This document shows positions 8,505 to 16,988 of a DNA stretch of 64,000 nt, piece by piece (position 1 is the first letter of the stretch; the number at the start of each line of letters is the position of its first letter). The notes below the pieces were generated by a model that made no database searches, was not told the origin of the DNA, and was given only the letters and a program-made list of their open reading frames with translations. This DNA comes from an uncultured Bacillota bacterium (lineage in GTDB: Bacteria > Bacillota > Clostridia > Oscillospirales > Oscillospiraceae), in NCBI GenBank assembly GCA_947385365.1, contig CANDKT010000001.1, positions 1 through 64,000 on the forward strand, given 5' to 3'. A program made the translations under genes and the position numbers.

Positions 8505-9602
8505 TTACTTGATGACCAGGATCGTAGACGTCTCGTTGATATGCCCCAAAAACGCCTCGCCGTTGGTGGAGAATCCGATGCTGGGGTAGCGGCCAAACAG
8601 TGCGCAATAGGGTTCCACCTGGTTTTCGTTCAGGATCTCCAGGGTTCGGTACAGGCAGTTGAAGTTGATTACGCCTGCGGGTTGGTAGGGGATCGCTTCC
8701 TCCAGCGCCTTCCGGGTGTCGTCCACAATGTCGCCGGTTTTCAGAACGTTGATTTCCGTTCCCTCTGGGAGGCCGCAGTGCAGAGTGATGCCGCCGTCCT
8801 GGATTTGGTTGAAGGTGCGCACGAAGATTTCATCTCCTGCCACAACACCCAAAGGATTGCATACAAAGTAGTGTTGGATTTCATCCAGTTCAACGCCCAG
8901 CACTTCCGCGTACACTTCGCCGCAGGGGCGGTGGTCGAATTCGTAGAGGATGCGGTTGCGCAAGTCGGATCTTGTCACCGCCAGTTTGCGCTCCGAGAAG
9001 ATGTGGGCGCTTTGGGTCTTCAGCACATCGTAGCCATTTGCCGTTTTCAAGACGGCCAACACCGCCGCGCCGGTGTAGCTCCGGCCATTCGCATAGACCA
9101 AAGATTGTCCGCCGTCCGCAGCGGAAGAGGAGCCGCCGACAAAGAGAAGATCGGTGGCGGTACCCAGGCGGTCCATGAAGGTCTCCTCCGCCTTTGCGCT
9201 GGACTCGAAGAGGATGATGCCAACGTAGCGCTCAAAATTTGCGAGGATCTCATCCACGCCGCCGAAGTGGTCATGCATTCCGTTCAGAACGTCCCGCAGG
9301 TCCGGTTCTGAGCTAATGTTCTCCACGACCTGCACGCACACATCCTCGACACTCCCGGCGTCCATCGCCATGATGCTGACGGAGCCGCTGGTATAGCTGT
9401 CGTTGCAGTATTCGCTGTGGGAGGAGGAGCCGATGATCTCGCTGTTGGGGAACGCCTCGCGCAAGGCCGTCTCCGGGCGCTCATAAGTGCTGGAAGCGAA
9501 GAACAGCAGCAGCTTGGGCTGAAAATCCGCCAGGGCTTCCCGTGCTTGCCGGGCTACATCCTGACTGTCCGTTCCTCGGATGGAAAGCGTTTGAATGGCC
9601 AA
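8505..9602 (-). CDS. FIST-domain sensory protein
   Basis: A 365-residue soluble protein with the two-part FIST architecture: FIST_N (about 20-200; VGGSSSAADG and YTGAAVLAVL are typical) and FIST_C (about 215-360; NPLGVVAGDEIFVR, then a Cys-containing VINFNCLYRTL). FIST domains are thought to bind small ligands, perhaps amino acids, and to feed signalling systems. No output domain is fused and no kinase is adjacent; the chemoreceptor two genes away is the nearest signalling gene. The apparent start is TTG at 9602, because a stop codon lies two codons upstream and AAGGCGGG is the only ribosome-site candidate. It is probably co-transcribed with the small gene at 9639-9860. Confidence 0.85.
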   Translation of the reverse strand: MAIQTLSIRGTDSQDVARQAREALADFQPKLLLFFASSTYERPETALREAFPNSEIIGSSSHSEYCNDSYTSGSVSIMAMDAGSVEDVCVQVVENISSEPDLRDVLNGMHDHFGGVDEILANFERYVGIILFESSAKAEETFMDRLGTATDLLFVGGSSSAADGGQSLVYANGRSYTGAAVLAVLKTANGYDVLKTQSAHIFSERKLAVTRSDLRNRILYEFDHRPCGEVYAEVLGVELDEIQHYFVCNPLGVVAGDEIFVRTFNQIQDGGITLHCGLPEGTEINVLKTGDIVDDTRKALEEAIPYQPAGVINFNCLYRTLEILNENQVEPYCALFGRYPSIGFSTNGEAFLGHINETSTILVIK

Positions 9603-9638
9603 TGTTTATCCCGCCTTTTCAATAAGTTTTGATGTACA

Positions 9639-9860
9639 TTAAACAATAACGCCAAATTCCTTGGCAATTTCCCGAACTTTCTGCATAACAGCCGGATCGT
9701 CGGGAGAGGTTGGTGTAAACTTATCCACAGCGATTCCTTTCAGATACATTTTGGTCCGTATCGAATTTGCAATGACCGTGTTACCTTTGGCCTTTTGAGT
9801 AATGACTGTTTGGATCATCTTCTGGATCTGCCCTGCCAATCTATCCACCTTCTCTCGCAA
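9639..9860 (-). CDS. Small hypothetical protein (73 aa)
   Basis: I do not recognise this gene. It encodes a small protein with an amphipathic N-terminal helix, the stretch GNTVIANSIRTKMYLKGI in the middle, and a TSPDDPAVMQKVREIAKEFGV tail. It has no signal peptide, membrane helix or metal motif. A well-spaced minus-strand promoter (9897-9925) lies just upstream, giving a leader of about 30 bases, which supports a real gene. The start appears to be TTG at 9860, with a GTG at 9848 as the alternative. It lies 36 bases before the FIST gene, so the two may form an operon. Confidence 0.6.
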   Translation of the reverse strand: MREKVDRLAGQIQKMIQTVITQKAKGNTVIANSIRTKMYLKGIAVDKFTPTSPDDPAVMQKVREIAKEFGVIV

Positions 9861-9896
9861 TTTTGAAGCTCTTGTCTGCGCAAAAACTGTAACCCT

Positions 9897-9925
9897 ATTT
9901 TACCATACATGCCAGTCAATGGCAA
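9897..9925 (-). promoter_or_regulatory. Promoter of the small-protein / FIST operon
   Basis: On the minus strand TTGCCA (9920-9925), a 17-base spacer and TAAAAT (9897-9902). Confidence 0.55.
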
Positions 9926-9979
9926 TGGTTTTTGGGCGGATTTATGCATGAATTGTTGCCTGAGATATGAGATATATTG

Positions 9980-10008
9980 TTGAAATCCTTCCATTTATAT
10001 GCTATAAT
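9980..10008 (+). promoter_or_regulatory. Promoter upstream of smc
   Basis: TTGAAA (9980-9985), a 17-base spacer and a perfect TATAAT (10003-10008). It is the only strong plus-strand promoter in the 346-base gap before smc. The transcript would run about 200 bases, through an integrase relic, before the smc start. Confidence 0.7.
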
Positions 10009-10048
10009 AAAACGCTATGAAGGTTTCAGCGTATAGGTTTTCCCACCA

Positions 10049-10153
10049 TTGGGCAAGGAATTGCAAGACATTATGGGACACCGCAGAATCCATACTACCA
10101 CGCGGTGTATTCACGAAGATTTTATGGAGGCACTCGCTGGAGGCGATCCCCAG
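10049..10153 (+). pseudogene. Relic of a tyrosine recombinase C-terminus
   Basis: A 35-codon open stretch reads LQDIMGHRRIHTTTRCIHED, matching the end of tyrosine recombinases (pattern LxxxxGHxxxxTTxxYxH). The conserved Gly-His and final His are kept, but the catalytic Tyr position is Cys (TGT, one base from TAT). A stop codon lies five codons upstream and no other recombinase motif is visible before it. This looks like the last fragment of a decayed integrase, now lying in the leader of smc. Confidence 0.5.
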
Positions 10154-10206
10154 AGATCCTTGAGCCGCAACGATTTGGTAACTTATAAAGAGAGACGGGT
10201 GAAACT

Positions 10207-13200
10207 ATGTACCTTAAAGCGCTCGAGATCCAGGGGTTCAAGTCGTTCCCGGATAAGACGGTCCTCACCTTCGGCGAGGACATCACCGCCATCGTCGGAC
10301 CGAACGGGTCCGGGAAATCCAATATATCCGACGCGATCCGCTGGGTCATGGGGGAGCAGTCCACCCGCGCCCTGCGCGGCGGGAAAATGGAGGACGTCAT
10401 CTTCGGCGGCACCGCCAAACGCCGCCAGACCGGTTACGCGGAAGTGTCCTTAGTGCTGGACAATACGTCCCGCCTCTTCGATATGGATGAGTCCGAGGTC
10501 ATGGTCACGCGGCGGTATTACCGCTCCGGGGAGAGCGAATACTACATCAACCGCCGCTCCGTCCGCCTGCGGGACGTGAACGAGTTGTTTATGGACACCG
10601 GCTTGGGCCGGGAGGGGTACTCCATCATCGGACAGGGCCGGATCGACGAGATCCTCTCGGTCAAGTCCGGCGACCGCCGGGAGGTCTTCGAAGAGGCCGC
10701 GGGGATCTCCCGCTACCGCCACCGGAAGGAGGACGCGGAACGGCGTCTGGAACGCACAGACGACAATCTGGTGCGCATCAACGACAAGATCGCGGAGCTG
10801 GAGCTTCAAGTGGAGCCGCTGCGCGTCCAGAGCGAGAAGGCGAAAAAGTACCTGCTCCTTCGGGACGAGCTGCGGGGATTGGAGATCTCCGTCTGGCTGG
10901 ACGCCCTGGAGACCATTCGGGCCAGCAGCATCAAATTGGAAGCCGATTACCAACAGGCCGTCCAGCAGCGGGAGGAGACTCGGACCGCGCAGGAGAAGGC
11001 TTACGCCGCCGCCGAGGGCTTTTCCCAGCAAATGCGGGAGAAGGATATGGAAGCGGATCGGCTCCGTTTTGAAATGCAGGGCCGTCAGGCCCGCGCCCAT
11101 GAGCTGGAATCCGCCATCGCGGTGCTGCGGAGCAGTATCCAACATAATCAGGAATCCGCCCAGCGCATCCAGGCCGATCTGGAACAGCAGGAGGGCCGGG
11201 AAGGTTCCTTAGCGGCGCAGATCGCGCAACGCCGGGCGCGGTTGGAGGAGATCGCGTCGGAGTTGACGCAGGACCGCGCCGCGCTGCACGCCAAAAATCA
11301 GGAGGCGGAGGAAGCCGCGCGTTCCGCCGGGACGTTGGCCCAGGAGTTGGAACGCTTGCGGGGACAGGCGGACTTAGGCGCGGCAGACGCCGCGGAGGCG
11401 AAAGCCTTGCTGTCCGCTCTGGCCGCCGCCGCCCAGGAGGTGCTGGACCGGGACGAGACCGTCCGCCGGGAAGCGCAGGAATTGGAGGCGCGTCTGGAGG
11501 AGGCCCGGAAGGAAGTGCGTACCGTCCGCCGCCGCCGGGACGACGCCGTCGAGGAGCGGGAGGCCGCGCAAAACGTCATCCAAGGCTACCGCCTGCGTAT
11601 GGAGTCCCGCAAAAAAAAGTGGGAGCAAGCCAAAGACGCTCAAGTAAAACTTCAAATGGAAGAGAACGCCTTGTCGTCCAGGATACGCCTGCTGACGGAG
11701 ATGGAACGGGAACATGAGGGCTACACCAAGGCCGTGAAGCTGGTCATCGGGGAGGCCCAGAAGGGGACCCTGAAACATATTCACGGCCCGGTGGCCGGTC
11801 TGCTGAAGGTCCCCGATTCGTACACGGTAGCCATCGAGACCGCTCTGGGCGGCGCGATGCAGAATCTCGTCGTGGACCGGGAGGAGGACGGCAAAGCCGT
11901 CATCCAGTACCTGAAACGGCGGGACGGAGGCCGGGCGACAATCTTACCGCTCAGTTCCATCCGCCCCGGCGAGCTGCGGGAAAAGGACAGCTTGCGTCAA
12001 GAACCGGGGTTCGTCGGCATCGGCGACCAGCTGATCGCCTTCGACCCCAAATACAAAAACGTGTTCTCCAATCTCCTGGGCCGGGTGGCCGTGATGGAAG
12101 ATCTGGACGCCGCAATCGCTGCCGCCCGGAAGTACGGCTACCGCTTCCGCATCGTGACCCTGGACGGTCAGGTACTCAACCCCGGCGGTTCCATGACGGG
12201 CGGTTCCGCCAGCCGGAGCGCGGGGGTACTCAGCCGGGCCAACGAGTTGGAGCGGTTGAACCGGCAGTTGGAGGACATACACGCCCGCATGACGGAGAGC
12301 GACCGAAGTCTGTCCGAGGCGGAGCGGGAACACACCGCCGCGGTCTATGAACTGGAGACCGCGCAAGGCCAGCTGCGTCAGTGGGAGGACGCTATTCTGA
12401 AAGCCGAGGGCGAGTTGTCCCAACGCAGTACGGTGTTGGAGGAGCTGACCCGTCAGCGGGAGAACCAGCAGGAGGAGCTGGAACAGTTGAAGGAGCGCGC
12501 CAGGCGAATCGAACATGACACGCAAACGGCGCGGGAGCGTATCCGTCAGCTGGAAGGGGAGACCGCGGCTCTGAAAAGCGAGGCGGAGGGCAAAGCGCAA
12601 GGGCAAAACGAGATCCAAGCGCGTTCCCAGCGCATCGCGCAGGAGGCGGCCAAGCTCAACGCCGCCGTGGCGGCGTTGGAGGCGGAGCAAGAGACCATCC
12701 AGACCAGCCTGACGGAGCTGGAAGCGTTGAAAGCCAGTTTGGCAGGCGACCAGGGCCAGAGCCGGGCTCTTATGGCGGATTACAAGGCGCAGAACGAAGC
12801 GTTCGCGCAGGAGATCGCCCAAAAGGAGGACGCGCTGAACCGCATCCGTCAGGAGAACCAGGAACAGGAACAGGCAATCGCCCGCCTGAATCAGGAGAAG
12901 TTGGAGCTGGAAGGTCAGCGGACCCGCGCGACGCGGGAGAGTCAGAACCGCAACGAAGAGCTTCTGCGGACCGAAGGGGAAGTCTCCCGTTTGGAGCAAA
13001 AGAAAGTGTCCGCATCTATGGAGGAAAAACAGCTGCTGAACAAGCTGTGGGAGACCTACGAGCTGTCCCATGAGGCCGCCCGCCAGCAGCGGGTGGAGAT
13101 CGAGTCCCCGGCGAAAGCGAACCGCCGGATCGGAGAACTGAAACGTTCCATCTCCAACCTGGGCAGCGTGAACGTGGGCGCAATCGAGGAGTTCCAGCGC

Positions 13201-13779
13201 GTGAACGAACGCTATACTTACCTCACCGACCAGCGCGACGATGTAGACAAGGCCAAGCGGGAGTTGGAAGAGATCATCCGCAATATCACCAACGAAATGA
13301 AGACGATTTTTCAAAGGGAGTTCCAGACTATCAACGAAGCCTTCGGGCAGACGTTCGTGGAGCTGTTCGGCGGCGGAAAGGCTACGCTGGAGCTGGAAGA
13401 CCCCAACGATATCCTGAACTGCGGCATCGAAATCAAAGTCCAGCCCCCAGGCAAGGCTCTGAAGATCATCACGCTGCTGTCCGGCGGTGAGAAGGCTTTC
13501 GTGGCCATCGCGCTGTATTTCGCGATTCTGAAAGTCCGCCCCACTCCGTTCGTGGTCATGGACGAGATCGAAGCCGCTCTGGACGACAGCAACGTGACCC
13601 GTTTTGCCCGTTATATGCGCAATATGGCCGGGAAAACGCAGTTCATCGTTATCACCCACCGCCGGGGCACGATGGAGGAAGCCGACGTCCTCTACGGCGT
13701 CACGATGCAGGAGCAGGGCGTCAGCCGTATGCTGACCATCAACCTGAACGACGCCGAACGGGAGCTGAACCTTCGATAG
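10207..13779 (+). CDS. smc: Chromosome segregation ATPase SMC
   Basis: Full-length SMC of 1,190 residues. SMC dimers, with ScpA and ScpB, compact and separate sister chromosomes. The N-terminal head has Walker A GPNGSGKSN (about 32-40). A long coiled coil leads to the hinge (about 500-680, including HIHGPVAGLLKVPDSY and LNPGGSMTGGSAS), then returns to the C-terminal head with signature LLSGGEKAF and Walker B FVVMDEIEAALDD. The N-terminus MYLKALEIQGFKSF is the standard family start, fixing ATG 10207 despite a weak ribosome site (GAGAGACGGG). It heads the block that continues to ftsY; rnc, often just upstream in Firmicutes, is absent here. Confidence 0.98.
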   Translation: MYLKALEIQGFKSFPDKTVLTFGEDITAIVGPNGSGKSNISDAIRWVMGEQSTRALRGGKMEDVIFGGTAKRRQTGYAEVSLVLDNTSRLFDMDESEVMVTRRYYRSGESEYYINRRSVRLRDVNELFMDTGLGREGYSIIGQGRIDEILSVKSGDRREVFEEAAGISRYRHRKEDAERRLERTDDNLVRINDKIAELELQVEPLRVQSEKAKKYLLLRDELRGLEISVWLDALETIRASSIKLEADYQQAVQQREETRTAQEKAYAAAEGFSQQMREKDMEADRLRFEMQGRQARAHELESAIAVLRSSIQHNQESAQRIQADLEQQEGREGSLAAQIAQRRARLEEIASELTQDRAALHAKNQEAEEAARSAGTLAQELERLRGQADLGAADAAEAKALLSALAAAAQEVLDRDETVRREAQELEARLEEARKEVRTVRRRRDDAVEEREAAQNVIQGYRLRMESRKKKWEQAKDAQVKLQMEENALSSRIRLLTEMEREHEGYTKAVKLVIGEAQKGTLKHIHGPVAGLLKVPDSYTVAIETALGGAMQNLVVDREEDGKAVIQYLKRRDGGRATILPLSSIRPGELREKDSLRQEPGFVGIGDQLIAFDPKYKNVFSNLLGRVAVMEDLDAAIAAARKYGYRFRIVTLDGQVLNPGGSMTGGSASRSAGVLSRANELERLNRQLEDIHARMTESDRSLSEAEREHTAAVYELETAQGQLRQWEDAILKAEGELSQRSTVLEELTRQRENQQEELEQLKERARRIEHDTQTARERIRQLEGETAALKSEAEGKAQGQNEIQARSQRIAQEAAKLNAAVAALEAEQETIQTSLTELEALKASLAGDQGQSRALMADYKAQNEAFAQEIAQKEDALNRIRQENQEQEQAIARLNQEKLELEGQRTRATRESQNRNEELLRTEGEVSRLEQKKVSASMEEKQLLNKLWETYELSHEAARQQRVEIESPAKANRRIGELKRSISNLGSVNVGAIEEFQRVNERYTYLTDQRDDVDKAKRELEEIIRNITNEMKTIFQREFQTINEAFGQTFVELFGGGKATLELEDPNDILNCGIEIKVQPPGKALKIITLLSGGEKAFVAIALYFAILKVRPTPFVVMDEIEAALDDSNVTRFARYMRNMAGKTQFIVITHRRGTMEEADVLYGVTMQEQGVSRMLTINLNDAERELNLR

Positions 13780-13800
13780 CGGCGAAAGGAGAGGTACAGC

Positions 13801-13877
13801 GTGGACCATGCCATAAGCGCATAGGAGGAAGGTATCCCCACACCTGCCCGCATTGCGGGGCGCATATTGAATGGTGA
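13801..13877 (+). pseudogene. Possible frameshifted zinc-ribbon microgene
   Basis: After smc, a GTG with a GGAG site opens a frame that stops after seven codons. The next frame over reads HKRIGGRYPHTCPHCGAHIEW and then a stop, with a CPHCG zinc knuckle like those of the two following proteins. A single-base indel would join the two. It could equally be chance in a GC-rich spacer. Confidence 0.25.
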
Positions 13878-13915
13878 CGCCCATCGGGCGTAAAACAACA
13901 ATTTGGAGGAACACT

Positions 13916-14197
13916 GTGAACGAAAGTGAGAAAAAATCCAACGGTTGGCTGCCAATTCTCGGCGGGCTTCTGCTGATCGCGGTGCTGTTCGCCGGAATCA
14001 AGCTGATCTTCGCCGGACTGGAACAGGTCCTGCCCAAACAGGTCCCGGCGGACCGCGGAAGCAGCGTTTCCGTCTCGCTCCCGGACGCCGGAACCGAGAC
14101 AGACGCTCCGGACTTCTGCATGTTCTGCGGCAAGGAGCTGCCTGAGACGTTCCAATGGGGGCAGTTCTGCCCGTATTGCGGTAAGGAGGTAGCATGA
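13916..14197 (+). CDS. Small membrane protein with C-terminal zinc ribbon
   Basis: A 93-residue protein with one membrane helix (about 12-34, WLPILGGLLLIAVLFAGIKL), a Pro/Ser-rich linker and a C-terminal CxxC...CxxC ribbon (FCMFCGKEL, then FCPYCGKEV). The likely start is GTG at 13916 with TTTGGAGGA upstream. Its stop overlaps the next gene by four bases (ATGA), so the two are translationally coupled. I do not recognise a named family. The position between smc and ftsY and the paired ribbons suggest that this and the next protein act together, but the role is unknown. Confidence 0.75.
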   Translation: MNESEKKSNGWLPILGGLLLIAVLFAGIKLIFAGLEQVLPKQVPADRGSSVSVSLPDAGTETDAPDFCMFCGKELPETFQWGQFCPYCGKEVA

Positions 14198-14502
14198 TGG
14201 AAAAATTGAACTGTCTGCGCTGCGGCGCGGAAATGAAGTTCCTGGCACGGGAAAAGATACAGTTAGGCCAAACAGGCTGGTTTCTGGGCGACCTGGGTAA
14301 TCTGCTGGCCGGAGCCCTGGAAACGGCGATCTTCACCTGTCCCAAGTGCGGCAAGCTGGAATTTTTTCAGGGCGACCTCTTCGACGACGAGGGGGTGGAA
14401 ACCGGGAAGATGGCAGAGACCACCTGTCCCAAATGCGGGATCTGTTACGAACTGGACAGCCCGAAATGTCCCCACTGCGGGGCTAAAAACGAAAACTGGT
14501 AG
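14194..14502 (+). CDS. Zinc-ribbon protein with three CxxC pairs
   Basis: A 102-residue cytoplasmic protein with CLRCG near the N-terminus, CPKCG (about 50-54), CPKCG (about 80-84) and CPHCG (about 93-97). It therefore probably binds two zinc ions. The middle has a hydrophobic GWFLGDLGNLLAGALE segment. GGAGG precedes the ATG at 14194 by four bases, and an ATG at 14197 is equally possible. It overlaps the upstream membrane ribbon protein and is followed 15 bases later by ftsY. Similar small nucleic-acid-binding-like ribbons are common in Clostridia; no function can be assigned. Confidence 0.75.
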   Translation: MMEKLNCLRCGAEMKFLAREKIQLGQTGWFLGDLGNLLAGALETAIFTCPKCGKLEFFQGDLFDDEGVETGKMAETTCPKCGICYELDSPKCPHCGAKNENW

Positions 14503-14517
14503 GAGTGGAAACAGATC

Positions 14518-15387
14518 ATGGGCTTTTTTGATAAGCTGAAACGCATCAATATTTTCGCCAGCTTCGGCAGCGAGCTGAACGACGACTTCTACGACGAGTT
14601 GGAAGAATCCCTGATCCTGGCCGACACCGGCATGGACGTGACGTTGGAGCTGGTCGAGACGCTGCGCCGCCGGGTGAAGGAGGAGCGCATCAAGACGTTG
14701 GAGGGCGCACGGGAAGCTATGTGCCGCTGTATCGCGGAGGCGCTGAACGCGGGGGAGACTGCGCTGGATTTGTCCACTCGCCCGGCAGTGGTCCTGTTCA
14801 TCGGCGTCAACGGAGTAGGTAAGACGACCACCATCGGCAAGATTGCCTACCAGCTCCGGCGGGAGCGGAAAAAAGTGCTGCTCTGCGCCGCGGACACGTT
14901 CCGGGCGGCCGCCGCGGAACAGTTGACGATCTGGTCCGAACGTGCGGGCGTGGATATCATCAAACAGCACGAGGGCGCAGACCCCGCCGCGGTCGTTTTC
15001 GACGCCATGAGCGCGGCGAAAGCCCGACGCAGCGACGTGGTGCTGGTGGATACCGCCGGACGTCTGCACAACAAGCAGAACCTCATGAACGAGCTGAACA
15101 AGATCTCCCGCGTCATCGACCGGGAATTGCCTGGCAGTTCTCGGGAAACGCTGCTGGTTCTGGACGCCACCACCGGACAGAACGGCTTGGTCCAAGCCAA
15201 GCAGTTCAAAGAGGCCGCCGGGATTACCGGAATCGTTCTGACCAAGCTGGATGGGACCGCGAAAGGCGGCATCGCGATCGCGATCGCAAAGGAATTGGGC
15301 GTCCCCGTCAAATACGCCGGCGTAGGGGAGGGACTCGACGACCTGAAACCGTTCGACGCTATGGAGTTCGCTCAAGCCCTGATCTGA
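14518..15387 (+). CDS. ftsY: Signal recognition particle receptor FtsY
   Basis: SRP GTPase of 289 residues that docks ribosome-SRP complexes at the membrane for co-translational insertion. A short N domain (about 1-80) precedes the G domain with P-loop GVNGVGKTTTIGK, the insertion-box DTFRAAAAEQL, DTAGR and the TKLDGTAKGG specificity motif. It has no long acidic A domain, as is usual in Gram-positives. The ATG at 14518 has AGGAG 12 bases upstream. It lies in the smc block, the classical smc-ftsY order of Firmicutes. Confidence 0.97.
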   Translation: MGFFDKLKRINIFASFGSELNDDFYDELEESLILADTGMDVTLELVETLRRRVKEERIKTLEGAREAMCRCIAEALNAGETALDLSTRPAVVLFIGVNGVGKTTTIGKIAYQLRRERKKVLLCAADTFRAAAAEQLTIWSERAGVDIIKQHEGADPAAVVFDAMSAAKARRSDVVLVDTAGRLHNKQNLMNELNKISRVIDRELPGSSRETLLVLDATTGQNGLVQAKQFKEAAGITGIVLTKLDGTAKGGIAIAIAKELGVPVKYAGVGEGLDDLKPFDAMEFAQALI

Positions 15388-15442
15388 CCGGGAACGGCGA
15401 AATTTGAACCTTCCGAAAAAGGAAATTTTAACATTCTATCCA

Positions 15443-15470
15443 TAGACACCAAGAAGAAATATGGTAAAAT
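15443..15470 (+). promoter_or_regulatory. Promoter of the rdgB block
   Basis: TAGACA (15443-15448), a 16-base spacer and TAAAAT (15465-15470), 15 bases before the rdgB start. The surrounding 98-base gap is AT-rich compared with its neighbours. Confidence 0.5.
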
Positions 15471-15485
15471 AAGGGGGAACCCGTT

Positions 15486-16079
15486 ATGAAGCTGGTACTG
15501 GCCAGCAAGAATCCCAAAAAATTGAACGAGATGCAAGAGATCCTGTCTCAGCTCGGCGTGGAGGTCTGCTCCGAAGCGGAGGCCGGGGTGGATGTGGAGG
15601 TGGAGGAGTCCGGAACTACCTTCGAAGAGAACTCCCTGCTGAAAGCGAAGGCTGTGATGGAAGCCAGCGGTTTGCCCGCTATCGCGGACGACTCCGGCCT
15701 GTGTGTGGATTGCCTCAACGGCGCGCCCGGCGTCTACTCCGCCCGGTACGGCGGCGAGGACTTGGACGACACCGCTCGTTACCGCCTGCTGCTGGCCAAT
15801 ATGCGCGGACAGTTGACCCGGACCGCAAAATTCGTCAGCGTCATCACCTGCTGCTTCCCGGACGGCACGGTGATCTCCGCGCGGGGCGAATGCCCCGGGA
15901 CCATCGCCTACGCCCCTATGGGAGAGGGCGGGTTCGGATACGACCCGGTGTTCTTCGTGCCGGGACTCAAAAAAACCTTCGCCCAGCTGTCCGCCGAGGA
16001 GAAAAACGCCATTTCCCATCGGGGTAAAGCTCTGGAGGCGTTTCAGAGCAAGCTGAAGGAGTATTTGTCCGCCCAGTGA
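15486..16079 (+). CDS. rdgB: XTP/dITP diphosphatase (RdgB/HAM1)
   Basis: House-cleaning nucleotide pyrophosphatase of 197 residues that removes dITP, XTP and similar non-canonical purine nucleotides. Diagnostic features are the N-terminal SKNPKKLNEM, GTTFEENSLLKA, IADDSGLCVD and GAPGVYSARYGG, then GFGYDPVFF and the C-terminal SHRGKAL. The start MKLVLASKNPKK is standard for the family and follows GGGGG. It opens a group with yhbY, nadD-yqeK and rsfS, a common clostridial neighbourhood. Confidence 0.97.
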   Translation: MKLVLASKNPKKLNEMQEILSQLGVEVCSEAEAGVDVEVEESGTTFEENSLLKAKAVMEASGLPAIADDSGLCVDCLNGAPGVYSARYGGEDLDDTARYRLLLANMRGQLTRTAKFVSVITCCFPDGTVISARGECPGTIAYAPMGEGGFGYDPVFFVPGLKKTFAQLSAEEKNAISHRGKALEAFQSKLKEYLSAQ

Positions 16080-16125
16080 GCGATGGCGTAAAAGAGTGGT
16101 AAGCCAAAATTTGCGGAGGTTTTCC

Positions 16126-16638
16126 ATGAAACTTGAATTGGTTCCAGTGAAAACAGAAGAGTTCAGACAATATAAGCTAGATATGCAGGAAGCCTTCCAG
16201 AAAGGGTTTGAAGACGCATTTGGTCAAACGGACGAGATGATCCTGCCAGAGGAAGATATCGACCAATCCCTGAATACCGAGGGCGCGTCTGCTTATAAGG
16301 CGATTGTCGGCGGTGAAATGGTAGGCGGCGCGGTTGTGGTCATCAACCCCAAGACACAGCGCAACCACCTTGATCTGCTTTTCGTGAAGCGCGGAACGCA
16401 GAATAAAGGTATCGGCAAAAAGATTTGGTTTGAGCTGGAACGGTTGTACCCGGACACAAAAGTGTGGGAAACTTGCACCCCATATTTTGAAAAGCGGAAC
16501 ATCCATTTCTACGTCAATGTTTGCGGCTTTTACATCACAAAGTTTTTCCATGAGAGGCATCCTATGCCGGATATGCCAGATGATTTCATCGGCGACGGTA
16601 AAGAGGGAATGTTCCAATTTGAGAAACCAATGAGATAA
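16126..16638 (+). CDS. GNAT family N-acetyltransferase
   Basis: A 170-residue GNAT-fold protein. The acetyl-CoA-binding motif A is visible as LFVKRGTQNKGIGKKIWFELE (R/Q-x-x-G-x-G type, split here as RGTQNKGIGKK), after the beta strand NHLDLLFV. The ATG at 16126 follows GCGGAGGT by six bases. Base composition is more AT-rich than rdgB and yhbY on either side, and the gene interrupts an otherwise conserved housekeeping cluster, so it may be a later insertion. The substrate cannot be predicted. Confidence 0.85.
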   Translation: MKLELVPVKTEEFRQYKLDMQEAFQKGFEDAFGQTDEMILPEEDIDQSLNTEGASAYKAIVGGEMVGGAVVVINPKTQRNHLDLLFVKRGTQNKGIGKKIWFELERLYPDTKVWETCTPYFEKRNIHFYVNVCGFYITKFFHERHPMPDMPDDFIGDGKEGMFQFEKPMR

Positions 16639-16675
16639 ACAACAGCAACACAAAAGGGAAAAGGGAGATTTTTAT

Positions 16676-16987
16676 ATGGACCTGACAAGCAAACAGCGCG
16701 CCCAGCTGCGGGGCTTGGCCAACAGCATCGACACGATCCTCATCGTGGGTAAGGACGGAATCGGAGACAACCTGGTCCGGCAGGCCAACGACGCGCTGGA
16801 AGCTCGGGAACTCATCAAAGGCCGGGTGCTGGATACCGCGATGCTCTCCGCCCGGGAGGCCGCCCAAGCGTTGGCTCCGCTCACCCGAAGCGAAATCGTG
16901 CAGGTCATCGGAACAAAATTCGTCCTGTATCGTCCAAGCCATAAAGAGAATAAAACCGACAAGATCGTTCTGGTAAAGGGGCGTTGA
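16676..16987 (+). CDS. yhbY: Ribosome assembly RNA-binding protein YhbY
   Basis: A 103-residue CRS1/YhbY (CRM) domain protein that associates with pre-50S particles. It spans the domain fully: the N-terminal LTSKQRAQLRGLAN, the central IVGKDGIGDNLV (a GxxG-like RNA-binding loop) and the C-terminal QVIGTKFVLYRPS. The gene ends one base before the nadD-yqeK start, the typical arrangement, and probably shares its transcript. The ATG at 16676 has GGGAG at a proper distance. Confidence 0.95.
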   Translation: MDLTSKQRAQLRGLANSIDTILIVGKDGIGDNLVRQANDALEARELIKGRVLDTAMLSAREAAQALAPLTRSEIVQVIGTKFVLYRPSHKENKTDKIVLVKGR

Positions 16988-16988
16988 C

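Noticed and set aside
11944..14133. A 729-codon open frame on the minus strand
   Set aside because: Shadow of smc and the small zinc-ribbon gene; Leu/Arg/Gln-rich with no motif.
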